A stretch of 64,000 nucleotides of DNA from Anaerorudis cellulosivorans (GCF_025943985.1 NZ_JAPCWE010000012.1:1-64000); one strand, 5' to 3'; shown: positions 27,590 to 37,649, counted from the first letter of the stretch. The notes: generated from the letters alone by a model not told the origin. Numbers and translations: made by a program.

Positions 27590-29482
27590 TTACATCATAT
27601 CAATGCTGCGTTTGATAAAATCACTGAGCGCTTCTCCTTTCAACATGTTGTTGGAAAGCAGAGCGAGGTCTATCATTTGTTTCAGTTTTTTATTCTCCGA
27701 AGCATATGGGATGAGTTCCTCTTTTTCTTTTCCTGCTGTTTCGCTAACAATTTCCTTGATTAGCGGGTGCTGGGTGTTGACCACTACCTGATAGATATCC
27801 GGCATTTCGCCATAGAACGACATACCCGGTTGTATAGCTGACATGTCTTTCATACGGCGCGCAAATTCATCCTGGGTGATTTGAATGGGTTTGCCGGTTT
27901 CTCCCAATGCTTTAAATTCCACGACAAATTCTGTTTTGTCCATCTTTGGCAATTGGGATTTCACTATTTCGCTCAGTGCTTCTTTTTCCTTATCGGAAAG
28001 TTCGACTTTTGCTGTTTCTTCTTTTTCGATCAGATGTTCAACCGTGTCGCTATCTACACGTACAAAACGGGTTTTTTCGAACTTATGTTCGATGAGACCC
28101 ATCCACGGGATGTCAAGTTGCCCGTCCATTAGCAATACGTCGTATCCTTTTTCTTTTGCTGCATCGATGAAGGCATATTGATCGTCCTTATTCGTAGCGT
28201 ACAAGTAAACCAACGTGCCGTTTTTGTCCGTTTGATTGCTTTCGATAAGCGTCTTGTATTCTTCCAGGGTAAAATATTTACCGTCAATGTTTTTTAGCAG
28301 ACAGAATTTAACGGCTCTTTCGTAAAATTTTTCTTCCGTCAGCATGCCATACTGGATAAACAACTTGAGTCCTTCCCATTTTTCTTCGAATTGAGAACGA
28401 TCTTTTTTGAAAATTTCTTCCAGTTTGTCTGCAACTTTTTTGGTAATATGATTGGAGATTTTCTTCACATTTTTATCGCTCTGCAGATAAGAACGGGAAA
28501 CGTTCAACGGAATATCCGGTGAGTCGATTACGCCATGAAGCAGCGTTAGAAATTCCGGTACGATACCTTCAACCGAATCGGTTACAAATACTTGATTGCA
28601 GTACAGCTGAATCTTGTTTTTTTGTAAATCGAGGTTGCTTTTTATGCGAGGGAAGTACAAAATTCCTGTCAGATGGAAAGGGTAATCCACATTGAGGTGG
28701 ATCCAAAACAACGGTTCATCGAAGGTCATCGGGTAGAGTTCGTGATAGAAGTTGAGATAGTCTTCATCTTTCAATTCCGATGGTTTCCGTTTCCATAACG
28801 GATTGGTATTATTGATGATGTTGTCTTCATCCGTTTCGACATACTTCCCGTCTTTCCATTCCTGTTTTTTCCCGAAAACGATGGGAATAGGCAGAAATCT
28901 ACAGTATTTCTTTAATAGGGATTCGATTTTTTCTTTTTCTAAAAATTCTTTGTTTTCATCGTCAATATATAAAATGACATCCGTTCCTCTATCCTTTTTC
29001 TCGGCTTCTTCTATTTTATAATCGGGCGTTCCTTCGCAAGACCATTTAATAGCCGGAGCATCTTCTTTGTATGATTTGGTAATGATTTCTACTTTTTTAG
29101 AAACCATGAAGGTTGAATAAAAGCCCAATCCAAAGTGACCAATGATAGCATTTGCACTATCTTTGTATTTGTCCAGAAATTCATTGGCGGAGGATAGGGC
29201 TATCTGATTGATATATTTATCGAGTTCTTCCGCGGTCATGCCGATTCCTCGATCGGATATCGTCAGCGTTTTTGCTTTTTTGTCGATCGAAACCCGTATG
29301 GACAGATCTCCCAATTCTCCTTTGAATTCGCCTTTATCGGCCAGCGTTTTTAGTTTCTGAGTCGCATCAACTGCATTGGATATGACTTCACGCAAAAATA
29401 TTTCATGATCGCTGTACAAGAATTTTTTGATGATGGGGAATATATTTTCTGTCGTTACCCCGATACGTCCTTCTTTCTCCAT
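27590..29482 (-). CDS. htpG: Chaperone HtpG (Hsp90)
   Basis: ATP-dependent Hsp90 chaperone. 630 residues: N-terminal GHKL ATPase (FLREVISNAVDA, SDRGIGMTAEEL, GHFGLGFYS), middle domain (LNVSRSYLQSD) and C-terminal dimerisation domain. It lacks the eukaryotic EEVD tail, as expected for bacteria. Single gene with its own terminator, starting at ATG 29482. No CIRCE-like operator was seen upstream. Confidence 0.96.
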   Translation of the reverse strand: MEKEGRIGVTTENIFPIIKKFLYSDHEIFLREVISNAVDATQKLKTLADKGEFKGELGDLSIRVSIDKKAKTLTISDRGIGMTAEELDKYINQIALSSANEFLDKYKDSANAIIGHFGLGFYSTFMVSKKVEIITKSYKEDAPAIKWSCEGTPDYKIEEAEKKDRGTDVILYIDDENKEFLEKEKIESLLKKYCRFLPIPIVFGKKQEWKDGKYVETDEDNIINNTNPLWKRKPSELKDEDYLNFYHELYPMTFDEPLFWIHLNVDYPFHLTGILYFPRIKSNLDLQKNKIQLYCNQVFVTDSVEGIVPEFLTLLHGVIDSPDIPLNVSRSYLQSDKNVKKISNHITKKVADKLEEIFKKDRSQFEEKWEGLKLFIQYGMLTEEKFYERAVKFCLLKNIDGKYFTLEEYKTLIESNQTDKNGTLVYLYATNKDDQYAFIDAAKEKGYDVLLMDGQLDIPWMGLIEHKFEKTRFVRVDSDTVEHLIEKEETAKVELSDKEKEALSEIVKSQLPKMDKTEFVVEFKALGETGKPIQITQDEFARRMKDMSAIQPGMSFYGEMPDIYQVVVNTQHPLIKEIVSETAGKEKEELIPYASENKKLKQMIDLALLSNNMLKGEALSDFIKRSIDMM

Positions 29483-29802
29483 ATATCTTATTTTTTATAT
29501 GATTATTCCTTATCGTAAGGAGCAAATAATATGCCATTTCGTCATCAATTTAGGAATAAACCATTTTTTCTTTATTACGACTGTCTTATTGTCGATAACG
29601 AATGACCGGTATGTGTTATTCTTGTAATTTATTTTTCAGTTTACAGATATAGATATAATCGATTAGTAATAGGCGGTTAATTTCTATATTATTTAACATA
29701 CTATATATCTGGTAATCAACGAATAAGATGTCCGATTCATTTGTTAACACTATTTAATTATAAGGAGAGAAAAAATAATTGTGTTTTTTAAAAATATATT
29801 TT

Positions 29803-29810
29803 TATCTTTG
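29803..29810 (+). promoter_or_regulatory. -7 box upstream of the ECF sigma gene
   Basis: TATCTTTG fits TAnnTTTG; a TTG lies 21 bp upstream (29779-29781). The rest of the 400-bp space 29483-29883 shows only AT-rich sequence and one small hairpin near 29511. Confidence 0.5.
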
Positions 29811-29883
29811 TTCTGGATGAAAGTGGAAAGATTTTTGATAATCTAAATACTGTAAGTCCGTTAACACACAAAAAATGATTCTT

Positions 29884-30390
29884 ATGAAATCAAATGATTC
29901 TTTCGAAAACAAACTCCTTGGGTTGCAAGATAACATGCTTAATTTTGCATTGACGCTTACAGCAAACAGAGAAGAAGCACGAGATTTGATGCAGGAAACA
30001 ACGCTCCGCGTGTTGGACAATAAAGAGAAATATTACGAAAATATTAATTTTAAGGGCTGGGTTTTCACCATTATGCACAATATTTTCGTGAATAATTATC
30101 GCAAAGTAGTGAGAAGCCAGACAGTCATAGATAAAACAGAAAATTTATATCATTTGAACTTGCCTCAAGATTCGGGTTTTGATACCCCCGATGGTGCTTA
30201 TACGATTAAAGAAATTAATATGGCAATCAATAGTTTTACCGACGAATATAAAATTCCTTTTTCGATGCATGTTGCAGGATACAAATATGAAGAAATTGCT
30301 CAGCATTTGGGTCTTCCGATCGGAACAGTAAAAAGTCGAATTTTCTTTGCTCGGAAACGTCTTCAGGAGATGCTCAAAGATTTCAGATAA
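29884..30390 (+). CDS. ECF-type RNA polymerase sigma factor
   Basis: 168 residues from ATG 29884 (ATG 29875 adds three). Region 2: FALTLTANREEARDLMQETTLRVL and FKGWVFTIMHNIFVNNYRK. Region 4: YEEIAQHLGLPIGTVKSRIFFARKRLQEML, the HTH that reads the -35 element. The linker is ordinary. No anti-sigma gene follows: a terminator comes 35 bp after the stop and lon is on the other strand. It is therefore an orphan sigma factor, controlled either from elsewhere or by its own level. Target genes cannot be read from the window. Confidence 0.9.
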   Translation: MKSNDSFENKLLGLQDNMLNFALTLTANREEARDLMQETTLRVLDNKEKYYENINFKGWVFTIMHNIFVNNYRKVVRSQTVIDKTENLYHLNLPQDSGFDTPDGAYTIKEINMAINSFTDEYKIPFSMHVAGYKYEEIAQHLGLPIGTVKSRIFFARKRLQEMLKDFR

Positions 30391-30423
30391 GAAATGAATT
30401 TAATTTTATCTGTGTATATATCC

Positions 30424-30458
30424 ATAAAAAAACCCTGCTGAACTGCAGGGTTTTTTTA
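30424..30458. terminator. Two-way terminator between sigma factor and lon
   Basis: AACCCTGC / GCAGGGTT stem with A run on the left and T run on the right, so it can end transcripts from both strands. Confidence 0.85.
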
Positions 30459-30473
30459 TGGAATAAATGATAA

Positions 30474-32960
30474 TCAGTTATCTATTTGCAATTCGGTTTT
30501 TTCTTTTTTGATGGCAAAATCTTTTGGGTTTTTTACTTTCTGTTTGAGTAAAGCAATATCCAATACCTCTTTTACGTCATTCACATAGTGAAATTTAAGT
30601 CCTTTCAGATAAGAGGGTTTAATTTCATCTATATCTTTTTTGTTTTCTGCACTCAAAATAATTTCTTTGATTCCGGCACGTTTGGCAGCTAAAATTTTTT
30701 CTTTGATGCCACCCACCGGCAGTACCTTCCCTCGCAACGTAATTTCTCCTGTCATAGCCAGATTGGCTTTCACTTTTCGCTGTGTGTATGCCGAAGCCAG
30801 AGAGGTGATCATTGTTATACCGGCTGAAGGTCCGTCTTTAGGAATAGCTCCTTCGGGAACATGAATATGGGTATTCCAGTTTTCGAAAACTTCCGGATCG
30901 ATACCCAGCTCTTCGGCATGAGAACGAATATATTCCATAGCTAACATGGCCGATTCTTTCATTACATCACCCAAATTGCCGGTTATGGTGAGTTTGGATC
31001 CCTTTCCTCTGCTTAGCGAACTTTCAACAAACAAAATTTCTCCGCCTACGGCTGTCCATGCCAGGCCGGTTACAACACCTGCATATTCGTTTCCTTGATA
31101 ACTTTCTTTGGTATAGGGCTCCACACCGAGGTATTCGTTTAAATCACTAACTTGCAGTTCTTTGGGATATTCTTGGTTATCGGCTATTTTTCGGGCTATT
31201 TTTCGTAGAATTTTTGCAATTTGCTTTTCCAATTCACGTACACCCGATTCCCGCGTATAATTTTCGATTATTTTTTCCAGGGTCTTTTTCGGGATATTGA
31301 AAGCATCTCGAGGAATGCCGTGATTATCCAATTCTTTGGGAAGAAGATGACGTGCAGCTATCTCGATTTTTTCTTCGGTGATATATCCACCCACATTAAT
31401 CAGTTCCATCCTGTCCAAAAGAGGCTGAGGAACAGTGTTCAGGTTGTTGGCGGTAGCAATGAAAAGAACTTTCGACAAATCGTAATCGATGGAAAGATAA
31501 TTGTCGTGAAATGCCGAATTTTGCTCAGGATCCAACACCTCAAGCAGTGCAGAAGCCGGGTCGCCACGAAAATCGCTGCCAATCTTGTCAATTTCATCCA
31601 GCACAAAAACAGGATTGGAGGATCCGGCTTTCTGAATATTTTGAATGATTCTCCCGGGAATGGCACCGATATATGTGCGGCGATGCCCTCTGATCTCTGC
31701 TTCGTCATGCAATCCTCCAAGAGAAATACGAACGTATTTACGGTTCAGCGCTTCGGCTATGGATTTTCCCAGCGAAGTTTTTCCTACCCCGGGAGGTCCG
31801 TACAAACAAAGGATGGGCGATTTCATATCTCCTTTGAGCTTCAGAACGGCTAAGTGTTCGATAATGCGTTCTTTTACTTTTTCCATCCCGAAATGATCGC
31901 GATCGAGAATTTTCTGTGCATTTTTCAGATCGAAATTGTCGGGTGTAAATTCATTCCACGGCAATTCCAAAATGGTTTGTAGATATCCGTATTGTACGGA
32001 ATAATCGGGCGACTGTGGATTTAATCGTTCCAGCTTTTTTACTTCTTTTTCGAATATATCGGCAACCTCCTTACTCCATTTTTTCTCTTTCGCTTTTTTA
32101 CGAAATTCGTCGATTTCGATTTGTTGGACATTTCCTCCCAACTCTTCCTGAATGGTTTTGAGTTGTTGTTGCAGGTAATATTCTTTTTGCTGCTGGTTAA
32201 GATCTTCGCGAGTCTTCATCTGAATATTCATTTTCAACTCCAATACCTGCATTTCGCGATTCAAGATCATCAGCAGCCGATAGGCTTGTTCTTTTTCGTC
32301 ATCAATGTCGAGTAATTCCTGTTTTTCGCGACTGTCGATCGGAAGATTGGTAGCGCAATAGCTTACCAGCATATCCAAAAAAGCTTCATTGTTTAGGGTT
32401 TGCAACAATTCTTTGGGTGGTTCGCCCAATAGTTGCAGCATTTGGATCATGGTGTCGCGGATGGAATCGAGAATGGCTACATATTCTTTATCGTCTTTCG
32501 AAGCAGGGATAGATTCTCTTATTTTATACCTTGCTTTAAAGAAAGGTTCCGATTGCACCATTTCATTCCATTCGAATCTTTTTTTTGCTTGAATGATGAT
32601 GCTGAGATTATCATTGGCCAATTCGATCACTCTCATTACTTCGGCAATAACGCCGACGGGGTACAAATCGTCCGATTCGGGATTTTCGATAGTGCCATCT
32701 TTTTGGCATACCAATCCAATATAGCGTTGTTTTTTCCCCAACGACTTAATGAGTTTAAGCGATTTTTCTCTACCCACCGAAATGGGGAGACTGCTTCCCG
32801 GGAAAATAACGGTGTTTCGTAGGGGTAAAATAGGTATGATATCGGGTAGAAGCGAATTGTCTATTTCTTTGTTGTTATCCATAAAATCGTCAGCAATAAA
32901 AGAAATATAATTAGGATTCGTTTCTTCAGTATCGTGGCTGTATATTTTTCGTTGAAACAT
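30474..32960 (-). CDS. lon: ATP-dependent protease Lon
   Basis: Cytoplasmic AAA+ serine protease for damaged and regulatory proteins. 828 residues: N-terminal LON substrate domain ([19 protein letters not shown]), coiled-coil linker, AAA+ module (Walker [18 protein letters not shown] context, Walker [10 protein letters not shown]) and protease domain with catalytic Ser in KDGPSAGIT and Lys in [14 protein letters not shown]. The start is ATG 32960 rather than TTG 32966. The C-terminus ends in an Lys/Glu-rich tail of about 25 residues. Confidence 0.96.
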   Translation of the reverse strand: MFQRKIYSHDTEETNPNYISFIADDFMDNNKEIDNSLLPDIIPILPLRNTVIFPGSSLPISVGREKSLKLIKSLGKKQRYIGLVCQKDGTIENPESDDLYPVGVIAEVMRVIELANDNLSIIIQAKKRFEWNEMVQSEPFFKARYKIRESIPASKDDKEYVAILDSIRDTMIQMLQLLGEPPKELLQTLNNEAFLDMLVSYCATNLPIDSREKQELLDIDDEKEQAYRLLMILNREMQVLELKMNIQMKTREDLNQQQKEYYLQQQLKTIQEELGGNVQQIEIDEFRKKAKEKKWSKEVADIFEKEVKKLERLNPQSPDYSVQYGYLQTILELPWNEFTPDNFDLKNAQKILDRDHFGMEKVKERIIEHLAVLKLKGDMKSPILCLYGPPGVGKTSLGKSIAEALNRKYVRISLGGLHDEAEIRGHRRTYIGAIPGRIIQNIQKAGSSNPVFVLDEIDKIGSDFRGDPASALLEVLDPEQNSAFHDNYLSIDYDLSKVLFIATANNLNTVPQPLLDRMELINVGGYITEEKIEIAARHLLPKELDNHGIPRDAFNIPKKTLEKIIENYTRESGVRELEKQIAKILRKIARKIADNQEYPKELQVSDLNEYLGVEPYTKESYQGNEYAGVVTGLAWTAVGGEILFVESSLSRGKGSKLTITGNLGDVMKESAMLAMEYIRSHAEELGIDPEVFENWNTHIHVPEGAIPKDGPSAGITMITSLASAYTQRKVKANLAMTGEITLRGKVLPVGGIKEKILAAKRAGIKEIILSAENKKDIDEIKPSYLKGLKFHYVNDVKEVLDIALLKQKVKNPKDFAIKKEKTELQIDN

Positions 32961-33105
32961 AATCAATCTTTACTTCAATGACTTATAATATAATTTTCTG
33001 CTTTTATGAAAAGAAAAGCTTTTCCATTGCAATAATGCAAACAAAAATAGGACTATTTTGTTTAATGATGTATAATAAAGTCTCAAAATCCATGCCAAAT
33101 ATATC

Positions 33106-33837
33106 ATGACTTGTAATATGTCGGCTTCTTGTTTCCGCTTTAAGCGATTTTCGGTCTATCATGATCGGTGTGCAATGAAAGTAGGTACAGATGGGGTATT
33201 GTTGGGGGCGTGGACTTCGGTAGCTCAAAGCAAAAATATATTGGATGTGGGAACAGGATCGGGATTGGTTGCTTTAATGCTTGCTCAGCGAAACGAATCA
33301 GCCGATATAATCGCCATTGATGTGGATGCCGATGCTGCGGTTCAGGCAAAAGAGAATGCGATAGCATCACCTTTCAACGATCGGATTGAAGTGGTCAATA
33401 TCTCTTTTCGTGATTTTGTGGAGCAAACATCCGTTAAATTTGATGGTATTGTGTGTAACCCTCCCTTTTTTGCACATGCGTTGTTGCCACCGGATAAACG
33501 GCGTAGTGAAGCTCGTCATGCTTATTCACTCCCAATTGAAGATTTACTTTTTCTGAGCAGAAAAATAATTTCATTGCATGGAAAGCTTTCTTTTATTTAT
33601 CCTTTTGAAAGGAAGTCTTTTTTGCACGGATTAATTCATGAAACAGGATGGTATATTCATCGTCAGACTGATGTATATCCCACACCACACAGTTTCCCGA
33701 AGCGGTTATTATTGGAATTATCGTTGGTTCCTTCTGAGGTCGGTACGATTCATAAGCATTTGGTGATTGAAATGGAGAGGCATCATTATTCGGAAGAATT
33801 CGTTCAGTTGGCAAAAGATTTTTATTTGTATTTGTAA
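33106..33837 (+). CDS. trmN6: tRNA1(Val) (adenine-37-N6)-methyltransferase
   Basis: SAM-dependent methyltransferase of the YfiC/TrmN6 type, modifying A37 of tRNA-Val. 243 residues. FKRFSVYHDRCAMKVGTDGVLLGAW is the family opening; the SAM loop is DVGTGSGLVALML; NPPF in VCNPPFF is the catalytic N6-adenine motif. ATG 33118 is an alternative start. It is divergent from lon, 145 bp away. The opine-dehydrogenase-like gene starts 99 bp later but is functionally unrelated. Confidence 0.9.
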   Translation: MTCNMSASCFRFKRFSVYHDRCAMKVGTDGVLLGAWTSVAQSKNILDVGTGSGLVALMLAQRNESADIIAIDVDADAAVQAKENAIASPFNDRIEVVNISFRDFVEQTSVKFDGIVCNPPFFAHALLPPDKRRSEARHAYSLPIEDLLFLSRKIISLHGKLSFIYPFERKSFLHGLIHETGWYIHRQTDVYPTPHSFPKRLLLELSLVPSEVGTIHKHLVIEMERHHYSEEFVQLAKDFYLYL

Positions 33838-33936
33838 GAGTCTTGTTGCAAGAGATGGAGATAATTTAATTTATTAAAGAAGTGCCTATTTTTTTGATAT
33901 ACACTTAGTATTATAACCTTTATAATTTTTACAGCT

Positions 33937-35022
33937 ATGGTTAAAATAACCGTAATCGGAGCAGGAAATGGGGGGCAAGCCCTTGCAGGATATCTGGCCA
34001 TGAAAGGTTTTGATGTTGCCCTTTTTAATCGATCGAGAAGGAGAATATACCCTATAATAGAGACGCATAAGATCAAAATGGAGGGGCAGGTTGATGGAGA
34101 ATATGAAGTATCTTTTGCGACAACAAAAATCGATGAGGCGATGAAGGGAAGAAAGCTCTTTATGGTTGTTGTGCCGGCTTTCGCTCACAAAGAAATTGCA
34201 GAAAAGATGGCTCCTTTTCTTGAAGACGGACAGATTATCGTTTTGAATCCCGGCAGGACGGGTGGAGCGTTGGAGTTTTACAATACGTTGAAAAGGAAAG
34301 GTGTAAAGAAGGATGTTATTGTTGCAGAAGCGCAAACTTTTATTTTTGCTTCCCGAATGTCTAATCCCGGTGTTACCCGAATTTTCAGAATAAAAAATGC
34401 TGTACCTGTTTCGGCTCTCCCCGCGTCAAGAAATCCCGATTTAGCCGAAACATTGCAGGAAGTAATGCCCGAATTTGAGATTGTTAAAAACATCATATAT
34501 ACAAGTTTTAATAACATAGGCGTTGTTTTGCACCCTGCTACCTTAATTTTGAATGCTGCTCGGGTTGAAACAACTGCAGGCAAGTTCGAATTTTATTTTG
34601 AAGGCATTTCTCCTTCTGTTGCCAAAGTACTCGAAAAAATTGATGAGGAACGATGTCGGGTGATGAAGCTTTTTAATGTTCAACCGATGACCGTTAAAGA
34701 ATGGTTGAGTTATGCCTACGATGTCAGTGGCCAAAATTTATATCATACCATCCGCAATAACGAGGGTTATCGGGGGATATATGCACCCACCAGCTTGGAT
34801 AATCGTTATCTTTTGGAAGATGTGCCAATGAGTCTGGTCCCGATTTCTTCTTTCGGAAAAGAATTTGGAGTAGAAACTCCTGTTATTGATTCCATGATAA
34901 GTATAGCGAATGTTATGTTGGATGGCAACTTTTGGGAAACAGGGCGAACGGTCGAGGATTTAGGATTGAAAGGGTGGAGCATAGAAAAAATAATCAAATT
35001 CGTTGAGGAGGGGGAAGGATGA
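33937..35022 (+). CDS. Opine-dehydrogenase-like NAD(P)-dependent oxidoreductase
   Basis: 361 residues in the octopine/nopaline dehydrogenase pattern. An N-terminal Rossmann domain begins VIGAGNGGQALAG (Gly 8, 10, 13). After the second strand come NRSRRR (31-36), and the basic residues there suggest NADP(H). The C-terminal domain carries NNIGVVLHPATLILNAAR with His about 199 at the place of the catalytic His of octopine dehydrogenase. Family members reductively join an amino acid and a 2-oxo acid, or split such opines; the substrate here is unknown. The stop overlaps the next ATG by four bases (ATGA), so the product should be made together with the B12 protein. Not a housekeeping gene. Confidence 0.82.
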   Translation: MVKITVIGAGNGGQALAGYLAMKGFDVALFNRSRRRIYPIIETHKIKMEGQVDGEYEVSFATTKIDEAMKGRKLFMVVVPAFAHKEIAEKMAPFLEDGQIIVLNPGRTGGALEFYNTLKRKGVKKDVIVAEAQTFIFASRMSNPGVTRIFRIKNAVPVSALPASRNPDLAETLQEVMPEFEIVKNIIYTSFNNIGVVLHPATLILNAARVETTAGKFEFYFEGISPSVAKVLEKIDEERCRVMKLFNVQPMTVKEWLSYAYDVSGQNLYHTIRNNEGYRGIYAPTSLDNRYLLEDVPMSLVPISSFGKEFGVETPVIDSMISIANVMLDGNFWETGRTVEDLGLKGWSIEKIIKFVEEGEG

Positions 35023-36605
35023 AAAAAATTTTAGGTGCTTCTGTGGGAAGTGATGTTCATGTTGCCGGACTTTTGAATTTTTTGGAACTTGCAAAAAAGG
35101 AAGGGTATGAAACCGTTAATTTGGGCGCAGCCGTGCCGATAAGTCGAGTGATCGAAAGCATCGAAAAAGAAAAGCCATCCATTGTGGCATTAAGTTACCG
35201 ATTGGGAGCGGTTGCTTGGTCAAATCTATTGCATGAATTTTTAAAGGAAATAGAAAAAATAGATGTTGGCGATAATGTTGTTTTTATTTTCGGTGGAACT
35301 GCAGAAACTTCCGAAATTGCAGCTCAATCCGGCATTTTTAAGAAAATATTCGATGGGTCAGAAGAAGAGGAGGATGTTGTCCTCTTTTTACGCGGTCAGA
35401 TAAAATTTCAAGAAAAAAGGAATTATCCGGATAATTTGCCGGAAAGAATCGCATTTAAATATCCTTATCCCTTGATAAGACATCATATCGGACTGCAAAC
35501 TATGGAGGAAACCATAGAGGAAGTCAAAAAAATGGCGGAGTCCGAACTTTTGGAGATTATCTCTTTGGCACCGGATCAGAATTGTCAGCAATATTTTTTC
35601 GAACCCCATAAAATGCATCCCGCACAGGATGGAGCGGGTGGAGCACCGATACGCTCGAGAACCGATTTTGTGAGGCTTTATCAAGCAAGTCGAACCGGAA
35701 ACTATCCCTTAATCAGATGTTATTCCGGTACAAATCGAATAGTGGAATTTTCCAAGCTTTTGAAAGAAACGGTTAACAATGCATGGGCGGCAATTCCTCT
35801 TTTTTGGTACTCCGAACTTGATCGTCGTTCCGAAAGAAATCTGTTTGAAGCCATAAGTGAAAATATGGAAGGCATAAAATGGAACGCTGCTCATGATGTG
35901 CCGGTTGAAATCAATGACGCTCATCAATGGGAGTTGAGGTATGCTCACGATGGATTGGCGGTTGCCACCACTTATCTTGCTGCTTATGTGGCGAAGAAAC
36001 TTGGCGTTAAATGGTATATTCAGCAGTATATGATGAATACTCCTCCCGGTTTGTCGCCCAAAATGGATGTGGCAAAAGCTGTTGCAAAACAAGAACTGGT
36101 TGAATCGTTGGCCGACGAAGCGTTTATTCCGTATCGAATGATACGAACAGGATTACTTTCTTTTCCTGCCGATCCGGATAGTGCAAGAGGGCAGTTGGCG
36201 GCTTCGATGTTTTATGCTTCTTATTTGAAGCCACATATCATTCACGTCGTTTCCTATTGCGAGGCCATGAGAAGAGCAACTTCAAAGGAAATTTTTGAAA
36301 GTATAAAGTTGGTTCGCAGAGTCCATTCGATGGCTGCCAAAGGATTACCTGATTTTAAAGGTGATCCCGAAATACGCAGTCGGGCTGATTATTTAAAAAA
36401 CGAAGCATGGGCTATCATTGAAAAAATCAAAAACTTATCTTCTCATATAGAGGATCCGTTGACCGATCCTCAAACGCTTTATCGAGCTGTTAAAACGGGT
36501 ATATTGGATGCTGTCGGTTTGCAGGGGAATGATGTAGCAAAGGGCAAAATAAAGTTAAAGTATATAAATGGGGCATACGATTCGCTTAAAGATAATACAA
36601 GATGA
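35019..36605 (+). CDS. B12-binding mutase-like fusion protein
   Basis: 528 residues. The first 125 form a cobalamin-binding Rossmann domain with the base-off/His-on signature GSDVHVAG (Asp 12, His 14, Gly 17), ALSYRLG with the SxL-type loop at about 57, and FGGTAE at 91-96. This is the arrangement of the glutamate mutase S subunit. The remaining 400 residues look like a TIM-barrel catalytic part comparable in size and style to glutamate mutase E, ending in TDPQTLYRAVKTGILDAVGLQGND. So it is probably an adenosylcobalamin carbon-skeleton mutase with both subunits in one chain, of unknown substrate. Methionine-synthase-like annotation would be misleading, since no Zn/homocysteine motifs are seen. 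The partner is the overlapping opine-dehydrogenase-like gene. Confidence 0.72.
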   Translation: MKKILGASVGSDVHVAGLLNFLELAKKEGYETVNLGAAVPISRVIESIEKEKPSIVALSYRLGAVAWSNLLHEFLKEIEKIDVGDNVVFIFGGTAETSEIAAQSGIFKKIFDGSEEEEDVVLFLRGQIKFQEKRNYPDNLPERIAFKYPYPLIRHHIGLQTMEETIEEVKKMAESELLEIISLAPDQNCQQYFFEPHKMHPAQDGAGGAPIRSRTDFVRLYQASRTGNYPLIRCYSGTNRIVEFSKLLKETVNNAWAAIPLFWYSELDRRSERNLFEAISENMEGIKWNAAHDVPVEINDAHQWELRYAHDGLAVATTYLAAYVAKKLGVKWYIQQYMMNTPPGLSPKMDVAKAVAKQELVESLADEAFIPYRMIRTGLLSFPADPDSARGQLAASMFYASYLKPHIIHVVSYCEAMRRATSKEIFESIKLVRRVHSMAAKGLPDFKGDPEIRSRADYLKNEAWAIIEKIKNLSSHIEDPLTDPQTLYRAVKTGILDAVGLQGNDVAKGKIKLKYINGAYDSLKDNTR

Positions 36606-36662
36606 ATATAACCTGTAACTGCATTTTTTTTACCCGCTGAGAAAAAGCGTCGAATCGAATGA

Positions 36663-36706
36663 TACCAAGTCCGTACCAAGTCCGTACCAAGACTGCACCA
36701 AGTCCG
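36663..36706. repeat. Four tandem 11-bp repeats
   Basis: Units 36663-36673 and 36674-36684 are identical (TACCAAGTCCG); 36685-36695 (TACCAAGACTG) and 36696-36706 (CACCAAGTCCG) are variants. They start 57 bp after the B12 protein gene. The surrounding space 36606-37011 holds no gene I can support, only this array and a promoter box before hpt. Confidence 0.85.
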
Positions 36707-36967
36707 CTTATCGATTTTGCTGTTTTTTCGGCAAAAATGCAGATATTTTTTATGCCGAAGCCAAAAAATCCGACCTTTTTCTCCCTGCCTTGGAGCGAGC
36801 AAGAAGCGACTGTTTAGTAAATATGCTGCGGCTATGTCGGGATATTTTTAAAGTCCTTTAACTGTTTTGTACGTCTCCTGCATAAGTGAGGAGAGGTTTC
36901 TGTCAGCAAAAAATCGAATACAAACAATCACCGGCACCTGTTTCCTTTTAAAATCCATAAAAAGTTG

Positions 36968-36975
36968 TAATTTTG
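36968..36975 (+). promoter_or_regulatory. -7 box of hpt
   Basis: TAATTTTG fits TAnnTTTG, 36 bp before ATG 37012. There is no clear -33 match. Confidence 0.5.
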
Positions 36976-37011
36976 TCGCTTCGTTATTCCTTGTGATTTT
37001 GATTTTTGGAT

Positions 37012-37548
37012 ATGAAGAGTGTAAAAATAAAGGATAAAGAGTTTGAGCTGTTTATCGAATCGGGAAAAATAGCGAATAATATAGCTCGAGTTGCGGATCA
37101 GATCAACGCTGACCTAAAAGGGAAGAATCCGCTTTTTCTTGTGGTATTGAACGGGGCCTTTATGTTTGCAGCCGAACTCATGAAAAAAGTTTCGATTCCC
37201 TGCGAAATAACATTTATCCGTTTGGCTTCTTATAAGGGAACTTCAAGCACGGAGTCTGTAACAGAGATACTCGGCTTGACAGAATCGATCGAAAACAGAA
37301 CCGTTGTTATTGTGGAAGATATCGTTGATAGTGGGAATACGTTGGCGACATTGATAGAAGAACTGAAAAAACATCATCCATGCGAAATAAAGATTGCCTC
37401 TTTGTTGTTGAAACCCGGAGCATTAAAATATGATCTTCAACCGGATTATATCGCGATGGAGGTACCTCCTGATTTTCTTGTTGGATATGGGTTGGATTAT
37501 GATGGTTATGGGAGAAATCTTGCCGACATTTATAAGTTGAAAAATTAA
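37012..37548 (+). CDS. hpt: Hypoxanthine phosphoribosyltransferase
   Basis: Purine salvage: hypoxanthine (and guanine) plus PRPP to IMP/GMP. 178 residues with the PRPP-binding loop VVIVEDIVDSGNTLATL, and LNGAFMFAAELMKK and DFLVGYGLDYDGYGRN, both typical of HPRT. ATG 37012 is chosen; the frame opens at TTG 37006. It stands alone with its own promoter. Confidence 0.94.
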   Translation: MKSVKIKDKEFELFIESGKIANNIARVADQINADLKGKNPLFLVVLNGAFMFAAELMKKVSIPCEITFIRLASYKGTSSTESVTEILGLTESIENRTVVIVEDIVDSGNTLATLIEELKKHHPCEIKIASLLLKPGALKYDLQPDYIAMEVPPDFLVGYGLDYDGYGRNLADIYKLKN

Positions 37549-37641
37549 ACTCGTTACCGTATAAATACGGTAAAAGATGGGATTAGGATGTTTTTTTCAA
37601 ATTTTTCTATTAAAATAAGAACATCATAAAGAAAAAAAATC

Positions 37642-37649
37642 TATCTTTG
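37642..37649 (+). promoter_or_regulatory. -7 box of tonB
   Basis: TATCTTTG fits TAnnTTTG, 52 bp before the tonB ATG. No -33 TTTG at 19 bp. Confidence 0.5.

Noticed and set aside
31221-31853. 210-residue open frame opposite lon
   Set aside because: Antisense to the conserved AAA+ and protease regions of Lon; no family resemblance.
36479-36802. 107-residue minus frame crossing the 11-bp repeats
   Set aside because: It starts in intergenic DNA and ends inside the B12 gene; the repeats give it an artificial sequence.
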